Origin: Bacillota bacterium
GTDB taxonomy: Bacteria; Bacillota; Clostridia; Christensenellales; Aristaeellaceae
Assembly: GCA_019137115.1 (NCBI GenBank)
Contig: JAGVSV010000218.1
Coordinates: forward strand, 1 to 12,301
Direction: 5' to 3'
Length of the DNA: 12,301 nucleotides
Positions 5,912-12,301 of the stretch are shown here, one piece after another. Each line of letters starts with the position of its first letter. Positions within the stretch are counted from its first letter, which is position 1. The position numbers and the translations under genes are program-made. A model generated the notes under the pieces. That model was not told where the DNA came from. It saw only the letters and a program-made list of their open reading frames with translations, and searched no databases.

Positions 5912-7669
5912 ATGAAACGCCTTTTATCGTTTGTTGTTGCTGTTGCGCTGCTGATGGGCGGCACGCTGTTGGCGCGGATGGAGTCCATCCCCCTGGATCA
6001 GGGCGATGCTGCGGAGCCGGAAACCGTCATGTCCGAGGCCCGGCCGCTCAAGCGCGGGGACGAGGGAGATGACGTCAAGCAGCTGCAGCAGCGGCTGAAG
6101 GACCTGTACTATTACCGGGGCCCCATCAGCGGCAAATTCCTGGAGATCACGGAAAAGTCCGTGCGCGCGCTGCAAACCGCGTACGGCATGGATACCAGCG
6201 GCGAAGCGGACATCGCCACGCTGGACATCATCTACGGGGATGCCTACCGGCCGCTGGAAAAAGGCGATTCTGGCAGCGACGTCAAGCGCCTGCAGGAACG
6301 CTTGATCGAGCTGGGCTACTACTGGGGCAAGGTCAGCGGCAACTACCTGGACGGCACGACCACCGCCATCGGCAACTTTCAGATCGACAACAGCATCGAG
6401 CGCACGGGCAAAGCCGACGTTAAAACCCAGCAGCGCCTTTACAGCGATGACATTCTGGTGCCCACCTTAAGCCCCGGCGCCTCGCCTGCGCCCACACCCA
6501 CCGCGTCCCCGGAACCCGACACCGCCTACCCCGGCAAACTGTCCTATGGCAGCAAGGGAAAGGCGGTCGAGCAGCTGCAGCAGCGGCTGCTCGACCTGGG
6601 CTTTTTTGACCGCAAGGTCACCAGCGGTTTCTATACGCACACGCAGACTGCTGTCAAAAATTTTCAGACCTACAACGGGCTCGTGCCCAGCGGCGCGGTG
6701 GATGAAGCCACCTGGAACGCGCTGTACCTTCCGGATGTGGTCAGCTCCGCGGCCACGCCGCGGCCCTCGCCTGAGCCCACGCCGATCCCTTACTTCATTG
6801 AGGTGGACGTCGCCAACCAGCTGGTCAAGGTGTTCACCCGCGATCAGAACAACGAGTTTACCAACCTGTCCAAGGTGTTCTGGTGCTCAACGGGCACCAA
6901 GTCCTTTCCCAGCGAAGTGGGCGTGCATGTGCTGACCGGCCGCAAAGCGCGCTCGGCGCTGTTCCCCACCTGGGGCAATGCCACCGCACGCTGGTGGATG
7001 CGCATCACGCCGGAGATCGCCTTTCACTCCATCCTGTTCAGTTCCTCCGGCGCCATCAGCATGAAGTCTGTCAACGCCCTGGGCAGAAGGGCATCCCACG
7101 GCTGTATCCGGCTGTCGATGGCGGACGCCAAATGGGTGTATGACCACATCGAAAAGGGTGTGGAGGTATGGATCCACGAGGACGCGGCCGTCGATCCCGA
7201 GCTCAAATTCGCCAACAAGCCAGGTGAGTTTGACCGGAAAACCTATTACCACAAGGCCACGCCCGCGCCGTCCGCCCAGCCTGCCTACAGTGCGGCCAAT
7301 GCGCCGGCGTCCGACCTCAAGGAGCTCAAGGTGGGCTCCGAAGGTGAGGAAGTGTACTGGATTCAGCGCCGGCTGGCCGAGCTGGGCTTCTATACCGGCA
7401 CGGTGACCGGGCAGTACCGCGAGGGCACGCAGGCTGCGGTGAAGGCATACCAGAAAGCCAACCAGATCAAGCAGACCGGCCGCGCGGACAAGGATACGTT
7501 GACGCACCTGTACGAAACCGCACGCCAGGAGAACCCGATCCAAAGCCCGATGCCCACCGACACGCCGGCGGAGCCCACCCAGACGCCCGAGCCGGTCGTC
7601 GAAACGACCGAAACCCCGGCACCGGAGGAAACCCTGGCGCCCACGGCGGAGCCGGAGGCTGTCGGCTGA
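5912..7669 (+). CDS. Secreted YkuD-type L,D-transpeptidase with four peptidoglycan-binding repeats
   Basis: This 585-residue exported protein probably forms or remodels peptidoglycan cross-links through a YkuD-type L,D-transpeptidase domain. A hydrophobic signal/anchor spans residues 2-21 (KRLLSFVVAVALLMGGTLLA). PG_binding_1 repeats lie at about 44-108, 113-178 and 207-272, each with a (K)G(D/S)xGxxVxxLQxRL signature. A Pro/Thr/Ser linker (about 184-205) precedes the third. The YkuD domain (about 294-425) contains the catalytic motif SHGCIRL, with His396 and Cys398, plus an upstream His372. A fourth PG-binding repeat (about 469-535) and a Pro/Thr/Glu-rich tail follow. The ATG at 5912 is preferred over the ATG at 5906 because GGTGAGG ends seven bases before it. 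The gene is monocistronic, with its own promoter and terminator. The stop is TGA. Confidence 0.93.
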   Translation: MKRLLSFVVAVALLMGGTLLARMESIPLDQGDAAEPETVMSEARPLKRGDEGDDVKQLQQRLKDLYYYRGPISGKFLEITEKSVRALQTAYGMDTSGEADIATLDIIYGDAYRPLEKGDSGSDVKRLQERLIELGYYWGKVSGNYLDGTTTAIGNFQIDNSIERTGKADVKTQQRLYSDDILVPTLSPGASPAPTPTASPEPDTAYPGKLSYGSKGKAVEQLQQRLLDLGFFDRKVTSGFYTHTQTAVKNFQTYNGLVPSGAVDEATWNALYLPDVVSSAATPRPSPEPTPIPYFIEVDVANQLVKVFTRDQNNEFTNLSKVFWCSTGTKSFPSEVGVHVLTGRKARSALFPTWGNATARWWMRITPEIAFHSILFSSSGAISMKSVNALGRRASHGCIRLSMADAKWVYDHIEKGVEVWIHEDAAVDPELKFANKPGEFDRKTYYHKATPAPSAQPAYSAANAPASDLKELKVGSEGEEVYWIQRRLAELGFYTGTVTGQYREGTQAAVKAYQKANQIKQTGRADKDTLTHLYETARQENPIQSPMPTDTPAEPTQTPEPVVETTETPAPEETLAPTAEPEAVG

Positions 7670-7690
7670 GCAACGAAAGCATTAACGTTT

Positions 7691-7720
7691 GAGGAGGGAG
7701 CACGATGCCTCCTCCTTTTT
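7691..7720 (+). terminator. Rho-independent terminator of the L,D-transpeptidase gene
   Basis: GAGGAGG (7691-7697) pairs with CCTCCTC (7708-7714) around a 10-base loop, followed by CTTTTT (7715-7720). It lies 21 bases after the TGA stop. Confidence 0.88.
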
Positions 7721-7752
7721 ATTTGCCGCGCATTTCAGCCAACGCCTTTGGC

Positions 7753-8885
7753 CTAGGAGCTCGCGCCGACTTGCAGATGATCCTTCAGAATCCTAACCAC
7801 CTCGTCGATGCATGCGCCGCATTGGCGGATGACTGCCACGATTCTGGATCGCTTCTCGAAATCCTGCAGCGCCTCCAGCGTGACGTTGAAGCCGCCGCCC
7901 AGGGCTTCCAGGTTGTCCGGCAGCAGCGCGCTATGCGCCCCCGCGCATATGCTTCCGCAAACCCGTTGTTCGCCTCGTGGTGCTGGTTCCACAGCAGGCC
8001 GGTCATCCGGTACTGCTTTTTCACATCATCCAAAAACCCGAAATCCGGGTTCAGTTCCTGCGCCTTGTTCAAAAAGCCCCGGCAACCGCCGCTGTTGGTG
8101 GCCAGACAGCAGACATAGACCGAGTACATGTGCCAGCTGTCAAACGCCTCCGGCTGCATGTACGCAAAGCGGCCGTTTTCAATCTCGTCCGCCCAGGCTC
8201 GGAACGCGTACCCGCCAAAGCAATGGGTGTCGGCTTGGGTGGACAGTGGGTTGGGCAATGCATAGACCGCGCTTCGGTAGATGTCCCGCAGCGATTTCCG
8301 CTCTTTCTTGCCGCCCACAAAAACCCAGCCGGACAGGCTCTCGCTTCCCCTGGTCATCGCTTCATCCAGCGCAAGCCGCTGCGGCTCGATGTTGTCGCCC
8401 GTCATATACAACAACACCTGCCCGCCCTGCTCATACCCCACAACCTCGCCGAACGGCACCCCGCCATAGCCGGACAGGATGATCGGTACATCCCGGCATA
8501 TGTACATTTGCAGCATGCGCAGATGCTGTTCCGGCGCCGCGCACAGTTTCTCGCCGGTCACATAGGCGCATCCGTATCCGCAAATGCCAAACAGGCTTTC
8601 GAAAAACGCCTAGGGCGTGACGCCGCCGTTGTTGACCAGGACATCCTCCGATACGCCGTCGCCATAGAACCTGCCATTGAGCGCATGGTGCTGCGCAAAG
8701 TTGTCTCCGGACAGCCCGGCAAAAAACCAGTAGTCGTAGTCCGGCTCGTTCAGACATTCCATCACATAACCCGCGCACTCGTTCATCCAGTAGTTTTCCC
8801 CATGCATGCTGGTGATCAGCCGGCGGATGTTGGAGATCTGCGCCTTTTCGGGCGCGGTTGTCCCTCGTTCCAGTATATTGCTCAT
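7753..8885 (-). pseudogene. BtrH/C39-like protein gene, interrupted by an in-frame TAG and a frameshift
   Basis: Reading on the minus strand from the ATG at 8885 (strong AGGAGGT at 8891-8897) gives MSNILERG and about 91 residues, including NYWMNECAGYVMECL and DYDYWFFAGLSGD. A TAG at 8610-8612 then interrupts. The same frame resumes with AFFESLFGICGYGCAYVTGE and runs to about 7943, covering VPIILSGYGGV, LLYMTGDN and CFGGYAFRAWADEIENG. At the C5 run (7938-7942) the frame must shift by one base to continue as SALLPDNLEALGGGFNVTL and end at a TAG at 7753-7755. A TGA lies six codons further on. The restored product of about 377 residues resembles clostridial proteins with a BtrH-type N-terminal, papain/C39-like fold, with a conserved Cys and His early on. 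Function is unknown. Two lesions suggest a pseudogene; TAG readthrough plus a consensus error is the alternative. The 777-bp fragment 7785-8561 could be called as a shorter gene. Confidence 0.75.
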
Positions 8886-8952
8886 GGCCAACCTCCTGCG
8901 CGTTCGTCGGGGGTGCTTGTGCGCAAAGGAAATGTCTGTGTTGCTCCCGGTG

Positions 8953-8981
8953 ATTGTAATGCATTGTGCCGACCAAGCCAA
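8953..8981 (-). promoter_or_regulatory. Promoter of the interrupted BtrH-like gene
   Basis: On the minus strand, -35 TTGGCT (8976-8981) and -10 TACAAT (8953-8958) are separated by 17 bp, about 65 bases ahead of the start codon. With the strong ribosome binding site, this means the expression signals of the broken gene are still intact. Confidence 0.55.
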
Positions 8982-9037
8982 CCGACAGCAACAACAACAA
9001 CCGGTGCTGGCCATGCCCACATTGCCTTTACGATCGT

Positions 9038-9066
9038 TTGACACATTTTTTACAATCGGCTACACT
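9038..9066 (+). promoter_or_regulatory. Promoter of the Na/Pi cotransporter gene
   Basis: A consensus -35 TTGACA (9038-9043), a 17-bp spacer and -10 TACACT (9061-9066) lie about 45 bases before the ATG. An alternative -10 TACAAT at 9051-9056 has too short a spacer. I see no PHO-box-like direct repeats that I could defend. Confidence 0.65.
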
Positions 9067-9113
9067 TATTCTGGTGCGAAATCCCGCCCTTTGGGCTGTC
9101 CCACGGAGGCACG

Positions 9114-10889
9114 ATGGACATTTACGATGTATTTCACCTATTGGGCGGATTGGCGCTCTTTCTTTTTGGCATGTCGATCATGGGCGACTCCCTGGAAAAG
9201 CGCGCCGGGAGACGCCTCAAGTCCATCCTGGAGCAACTGACCCGCAGCCCGATCAAGGCGGCGCTGCTGGGCATGGGCGTAACCGCGATTATCCAGAGCT
9301 CATCCGCCACCACCGTCATGGTCGTTGGCTTTGTCAACTCCGGCATCATGCAGCTCAAACAGGCCATTGGCGTGGTGATGGGGGCCAACATCGGCACCAC
9401 GGTCACCGCCTGGCTGTTGTCCCTGACCGGCATCACCAGCGAAAGCTTCTGGGTGACGCTGCTCAAGCCTTCCACATTCTCCCCGCTGTTGGCGTTCGTC
9501 GGCATTGTAATGCTGCTGTTTGGCAAACGCCACCGGGACACGGCGGACATTCTGCTGGGGTTCGCGGTGCTGATGTACGGCATGGAAACCATGTCGGATG
9601 CCGTCCACGGGCTGGCGCAGGACCCGGCGTTTATCAACACGTTGCTGCTGTTCTCCAACCCGCTCTTTGGCGTGCTAGCAGGTGCGGTGGTCACGGCGAT
9701 CATCCAAAGCTCGTCCGCCTCCATCGGTATCCTGCAGGCCATCGCCAACACGGGCAGCATCACCTTTGGCGCGGCCATCCCGATCATCATGGGGCAGAAC
9801 ATCGGCACATGCATCACCGCGCTGCTCTCGGCCATTGGCGCCAACCGCAGCGCCAAGCGCGTGGCGGCCGTGCACCTGATGTTCAACCTGATCGGCACCG
9901 CGGTGTTGCTGCCGCTGTTTTATGGCGCCTACGCCCTGCTGGGCCTCACGTTCATCGACCAGCCCATCAATGCCTTTGAAATTGCCATCGCGCACACCGC
10001 GTTCAACCTGCTGTCCACGGCACTGCTGTTCCCGTTTATCAACACGCTGGAGATGCTGGCATACAAGGTGATCCCCGAGGACAAGAAGGGCGAGCGCCCC
10101 GTGCTGCTGGACGAACGCCTGCTGGCCACGCCGTCCATCGCCATTGAGCAAAGCCGCCGGCTGACCGCCCGCATGGCGATGGAAACGCATGCCGCCTTCC
10201 TCAAGGCGGATGCTTTGCTGGAGCGCTATGACGAAGCACAGGCCGAGTTGGTGCTGGCGTCGGAAAACGCGGTGGACATGTACGAGGACGAGCTGAGCGG
10301 CTATCTGGTCAAGGTCAGCGCCCAGAACATGTCGGACACCGAGAGCCGCGATGTGTCTAAGCTGTTGCACAGCATTGACGACATTGAGCGCATCAGCGAC
10401 CACGCCATCAACATCAGTGAATCCGCGCGCGAACTGCACGAAAAGGACATCCAGTTTTCGCCCGAAGCCATGCAGCAGACCCGCGTGATGCGCGCGGCCG
10501 TGCGCGAGATTTTAGGCATGGCGGTGGATGCGTTTGTCAAAAACGATATTGAGCTGGCAAAGAAGGTGGAACCGCTGGAGGAAGTGGTGGACCTGTTGCG
10601 CACCAACATCCGCCAGGGGCACATCGAACGGCTGCGCACCGGCGCTTGCACCATCGAACTGGGCTTTGTATTAAGCGACCTGTTGACCAACCTGGAGCGC
10701 GTGTCCGACCACTGCTCCAACATCGCGACAGCCGTTATCGAAATCGAGCTGCACGGCAGCGTGGACGCCCATGCCTACCTGCGTTCGCTGCATGACGGCG
10801 AAGCCGGCGCGCTGTTCCAGGAGGAGTTTGAGGCATATCTGCAGAAATATGACTTGGCCTGCGAGATTCCACCCGTGGAAATCACCTGA
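9114..10889 (+). CDS. Na+/phosphate cotransporter family protein with C-terminal PhoU-like domain
   Basis: This 591-residue membrane protein is a sodium-dependent phosphate symporter of the bacterial NptA/PNaS type. The transport core (about residues 1-330) has two inverted halves, each with the family QSSS motif: IIQSSSATT at Gln61 and IIQSSSASI at Gln198. They are followed by the matching GANIGTTVTA and GQNIGTCITA stretches. The C-terminal part (about 345-580) is a helical PhoU-like domain with two repeats, seen in SIDDIERISDHAINISE and LTNLERVSDHCSNIATAV. This domain is common in such transporters and probably has a regulatory role. A GGAGG site lies four bases before the ATG. The gene stands alone, with its own promoter and terminator, and uptake of phosphate driven by Na+ is the likely role. 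The stop is TGA. Confidence 0.95.
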   Translation: MDIYDVFHLLGGLALFLFGMSIMGDSLEKRAGRRLKSILEQLTRSPIKAALLGMGVTAIIQSSSATTVMVVGFVNSGIMQLKQAIGVVMGANIGTTVTAWLLSLTGITSESFWVTLLKPSTFSPLLAFVGIVMLLFGKRHRDTADILLGFAVLMYGMETMSDAVHGLAQDPAFINTLLLFSNPLFGVLAGAVVTAIIQSSSASIGILQAIANTGSITFGAAIPIIMGQNIGTCITALLSAIGANRSAKRVAAVHLMFNLIGTAVLLPLFYGAYALLGLTFIDQPINAFEIAIAHTAFNLLSTALLFPFINTLEMLAYKVIPEDKKGERPVLLDERLLATPSIAIEQSRRLTARMAMETHAAFLKADALLERYDEAQAELVLASENAVDMYEDELSGYLVKVSAQNMSDTESRDVSKLLHSIDDIERISDHAINISESARELHEKDIQFSPEAMQQTRVMRAAVREILGMAVDAFVKNDIELAKKVEPLEEVVDLLRTNIRQGHIERLRTGACTIELGFVLSDLLTNLERVSDHCSNIATAVIEIELHGSVDAHAYLRSLHDGEAGALFQEEFEAYLQKYDLACEIPPVEIT

Positions 10890-10916
10890 CAAAGGAAGAT
10901 CGTTGATCGAGGAAAG

Positions 10917-10947
10917 GCAGCGAATCCAAACGCGCTGCTTTTGTTTT
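10917..10947 (+). terminator. Rho-independent terminator of the Na/Pi cotransporter gene
   Basis: GCAGCG (10917-10922) pairs with CGCTGC (10933-10938), followed by TTTTGTTTT. The T-tract overlaps the stop codon of the convergent DUF6773-like gene. Confidence 0.8.
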
Positions 10948-11461
10948 AGGCGTCCTGATCCAGCGATTCGTCGACCTGCCGCTGTTTTCTGCGGTATGAG
11001 CGCCCCACGAGGGACAGAAGCCCAAGCGCCAAGTGAAACACGACAGCCGCTTGCAGCAACAGGAACAGCGGCACGGGCAGGCTCATGCCCAGTATGCTGA
11101 TGGACGTCCATTTCCCGGAAATGCCCGCGCGCACCAGCGTCATAATGGTAATCAACAGGGCACCCACCACGCTGGCAACCACATTCTGCCGCAGTGATGG
11201 CTTCTGGCTGGCCTTTGTCCACAACCCTACCCTGCGGTAGAAAAAGCCGATGTACACGGTCAGTATGGCGAATATCGCCATTTCCACGACCCAACGCAAA
11301 GGCTCGCGTGGATAGAGAATTACTCGCAGTAAAAACGCAGCCAGCAGCAGGACCCATGCGATGTTAAGCGCCGTGCTGCTGACGCGCTGGTACGCCTACT
11401 GCTGCCGCTCATCCCAGACTATGGGAAAGATGCCCCGGGGTTTCTTTTTGGTGCCGTTCAT
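10946..11461 (-). pseudogene. DUF6773-like small membrane protein, one in-frame TAG
   Basis: From the ATG at 11461 (overlapping the regulator stop as ATGA, with GGAGGAGG upstream) the frame reads MNGTKKKPRGIFPIVWDERQ and one further Q. It then meets a TAG at 11396-11398 (codon 22), continues AYQRVSSTALNIAWVLLLAA, and stays open to a TAA at 10946. The full reading is 172 codons. Four hydrophobic segments and the DER motif before the first helix resemble small Firmicutes membrane proteins (DUF6773 type) that are often paired with an XRE regulator. The role is unknown; by analogy it may be a membrane partner of the regulator. There is no lesion other than the TAG. If TAG stops translation, only 21 residues are made, unless a later start such as the ATG at 11299 is used. 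The family call is moderate. Confidence 0.65.
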
Positions 11462-11676
11462 GTTTCATCCTCCTCCCAGAACAGGTCGTTCAGGGTTTTG
11501 TCCAATGCTTTGCATATGCTGATACACAAAGCCAGGGAAGGATTGAACCGTTTCTGCTCAACCAGACCGATGGTTTGCCTGGTGACCTAGACCCTCTCGG
11601 CAAGCTCCTGCTGTGTCAAGCCCTTCATCACACGGGCAGCTTTCAACCTTGTATTCGACCGAACCGCCCCTTCCAT
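11458..11676 (-). pseudogene. XRE-family HTH transcriptional regulator, one in-frame TAG
   Basis: The frame from the ATG at 11676 gives LKAARVMKGLTQQELAERV, then a TAG at 11587-11589 (codon 30), then VTRQTIGLVEQKRFNPSLAL and a conserved end ALDKTLNDLFW, stopping at TGA 11458-11460. This is the compact 65-75-residue Cro/CI-type helix-turn-helix regulator that usually reads VGVTRQTIG or VNVTRQTIG at this point, so the TAG falls at the turn between helices 2 and 3. Everything else in the domain is intact. It is coupled to the downstream membrane-protein gene by ATGA overlap. An ATG at 11682 is an alternative start; neither has a strong Shine-Dalgarno site. Such pairs are typically autoregulated. 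The identity is secure; whether it is functional is not. Confidence 0.75.
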
Positions 11677-11704
11677 TCTCATCCAGATCAATTGCAAGGT
11701 AAGC

Positions 11705-11747
11705 ATTGCGTGATGTCCAGTATAAATGTCATGCAATGTGGAGTAAG
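11705..11747 (-). promoter_or_regulatory. Promoter with overlapping dyad (candidate operator of the XRE regulator)
   Basis: On the minus strand, -10 TATACT (11719-11724) and a weak -35 CTTACT (11742-11747) are separated by 17 bp, about 40 bases ahead of the regulator ATG. The -10 sits inside an imperfect inverted repeat: arms 11705-11716 and 11726-11737 match at 9 of 12 positions (ATTGC-TGA core). A dyad over the promoter is what an autorepressor operator would look like. Confidence 0.45.
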
Positions 11748-11761
11748 GACGCACCATAAGT

Positions 11762-11927
11762 AATCGGGAAGCCTGAAATTGCTTCCCGATTTTTGCACGA
11801 AGTGGACTTCGTCCGCACACCCTGTGAACCCGCGCTCCTTTACTCCGGCTGAAAAGGAGGAGTAAGGGAGCGAAGCGAAAACCGGAGCCCTCGAAAGGCT
11901 CCGGTTTGAGCAAAGCGGACTTTGCTC
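11762..11927. repeat. Cluster of five consecutive hairpins
   Basis: The gap between the regulator promoter and the tRNA genes is almost entirely inverted repeats. (a) 11762-11772/11781-11791 is an 11-bp stem followed by T residues on the plus strand. (b) 11797-11803/11806-11812 is a 7-bp dyad with a 2-base centre. (c) 11833-11846/11859-11872 is a 14-bp stem with one mismatch. (d) 11879-11889/11897-11907 is a perfect 11-bp stem. (e) 11908-11915/11920-11927 is a perfect 8-bp stem. Elements b and e share the core AAG-YGGA-CTT, which suggests a common origin. No gene is supported here; an open frame through it is a by-product of the palindromes. Confidence 0.75.
11878..11907 (-). terminator. Probable terminator of the tRNA operon
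   Basis: AAACCGGAGCC pairs with GGCTCCGGTTT (11 bp, 7-base loop), and on the minus strand the stem runs into GGTTTTCG. It lies 26 bases past the CCA end of tRNA-Met. The T-tract is short, so termination may also depend on the neighbouring hairpins. Confidence 0.55.
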
Positions 11928-11932
11928 CGACG

Positions 11933-12009
11933 TGGTAGCGGCGATAGGATTTGAACCTATGACACTCCGGGTATGAACCGAATGCTCTAGCCAACTGAGC
12001 TACGCCGCC
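11933..12009 (-). tRNA. tRNA-Met (elongator, anticodon CAT)
   Basis: A 77-nt cloverleaf is visible on the minus strand. It has a 7-bp acceptor stem GGCGGCG/CGCCGCT (first pair G-U), a D-arm GCTC/GAGC, an anticodon stem TTCGG/CCGGA with loop TTCATAC, a T-arm ATAGG-TTCAAAT-CCTAT, and an encoded CCA. The G1-U72 pairing and close similarity to Bacillus elongator tRNA-Met argue against initiator or lysidine-Ile identity. Confidence 0.95.
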
Positions 12010-12019
12010 AAAAAGAAAA

Positions 12020-12096
<77 letters not shown>

Positions 12097-12121
12097 ACAC
12101 ACGTCGTACGACGCGAAATAC

Positions 12122-12150
12122 AGTATAACAGGCACATTCCTTCCCGTCAA
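12122..12150 (-). promoter_or_regulatory. Sigma-A promoter of the tRNA-fMet/tRNA-Met operon
   Basis: On the minus strand, -35 TTGACG (12145-12150), a 17-bp spacer and -10 TATACT (12122-12127) lie about 20 bases before the tRNA-fMet 5' end. The short GTCGTACGAC palindrome (12105-12114) lies between the promoter and the tRNA. Confidence 0.85.
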
Positions 12151-12243
12151 GCACCCGAACAATTTTTGTTGCTTTTTGCCCCCCGCCGTACATACACGCG
12201 ATATGCATGGTAAAATAGGGAAAAGCGATCGGGGGGACAGGAC

Positions 12244-12301
12244 ATGAAGAGAATTGGCGTGCTGGGGTTTGCGCATGGGCATGTGATGGCGTACGCGCCC
12301 C
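12244..12301 (+). CDS. Start of a probable Gfo/Idh/MocA-family oxidoreductase (truncated by the window)
   Basis: The last 58 bases encode MKRIGVLGFAHGHVMAYAP before the window ends. The IGVLGFAHGHV segment looks like the first beta strand and nucleotide-binding loop of a Gfo/Idh/MocA-type NAD(P)-dependent dehydrogenase; a GFAHGH variant of the glycine-rich loop is common in one subgroup. A G-rich ribosome binding site (GGGGGG, 12231-12236) lies seven bases upstream of the ATG. A possible -10 (TAAAAT, 12211-12216) has only a weak -35. The substrate cannot be inferred from 19 residues. Confidence 0.55.
   Translation, partial: MKRIGVLGFAHGHVMAYAP

Noticed and set aside
8989..9000. (CAA)4 trinucleotide repeat upstream of the BtrH-like gene
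   Set aside because: It is too short to suggest slippage-based variation and lies outside the promoter elements.
7977..9041. 354-codon plus-strand open frame, longer than either sense piece of the BtrH-like gene
   Set aside because: The minus strand carries the recognisable protein, promoter and ribosome binding site. The plus frame is only antisense to it.
8966..9979. 337-codon plus-strand frame overlapping the Na/Pi transporter
   Set aside because: It is a His/Gly/Arg-rich off-frame reading. The in-frame transporter has its own promoter and start and full family similarity.
11762..11927. CRISPR-like array
   Set aside because: The elements are different hairpins without constant direct repeats or regular spacers, and there are no cas genes.
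11677..11994. Extension of the XRE regulator frame back to an ATG at 11994
   Set aside because: It runs through the hairpin cluster and the tRNA-Met gene, so it is not coding. The HTH domain begins near 11676.

Overview
The window reads as a piece of chromosome from a GC-rich member of the Firmicutes, probably class Clostridia. The best evidence is the rplU-prp-rpmA cluster: L27 carries the Firmicutes-type N-terminal extension, and the cysteine protease Prp that removes it is encoded between L21 and L27. A Firmicutes-like S21, TTGACG/TATAAT-type promoters and strong Shine-Dalgarno sites agree with this. I cannot assign a genus from sequence alone.

Layout. (1) 24-48: terminator of an upstream gene outside the window. 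(2) 132-4176, plus strand: a tightly packed cluster of a MoxR-type AAA+ ATPase, a DUF58 protein, a multi-pass membrane protein with a DUF4129-like tail, and a TraX-family membrane protein. The first three overlap by 4 bases at each junction and probably form one membrane-linked chaperone-like system. (3) 4193-5724, minus strand: rpsU with its own promoter and terminator, then rplU-prp-rpmA with its own promoter, a structured 5' leader and a terminator. (4) 5852-7720, plus strand: a secreted L,D-transpeptidase with four peptidoglycan-binding repeats, with promoter and terminator. (5) 7753-8885, minus strand: a BtrH/C39-like gene broken by an in-frame TAG and a one-base frameshift. (6) 9038-10947, plus strand: a Na+/phosphate symporter with a PhoU-like tail, with promoter and terminator. 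(7) 10946-11747, minus strand: a DUF6773-like membrane protein and an XRE-type regulator in one operon, each interrupted by a single in-frame TAG. (8) 11762-11927: a cluster of five consecutive hairpins. (9) 11933-12150, minus strand: tRNA-Met and tRNA-fMet behind one promoter. (10) 12244-end, plus strand: the first codons of a probable Gfo/Idh/MocA oxidoreductase.

The most interesting signal is the amber pattern. Three accessory genes each carry one internal in-frame TAG, while the 12 other well-defined gene ends use only TGA (9) or TAA (3). This could mean TAG is read as an amino acid (glutamine fits each site by one C-to-T change). It could equally mean ordinary gene decay or consensus errors; the frameshift in one of the three genes favours decay there. 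No CRISPR array, transposase or phage gene was seen.
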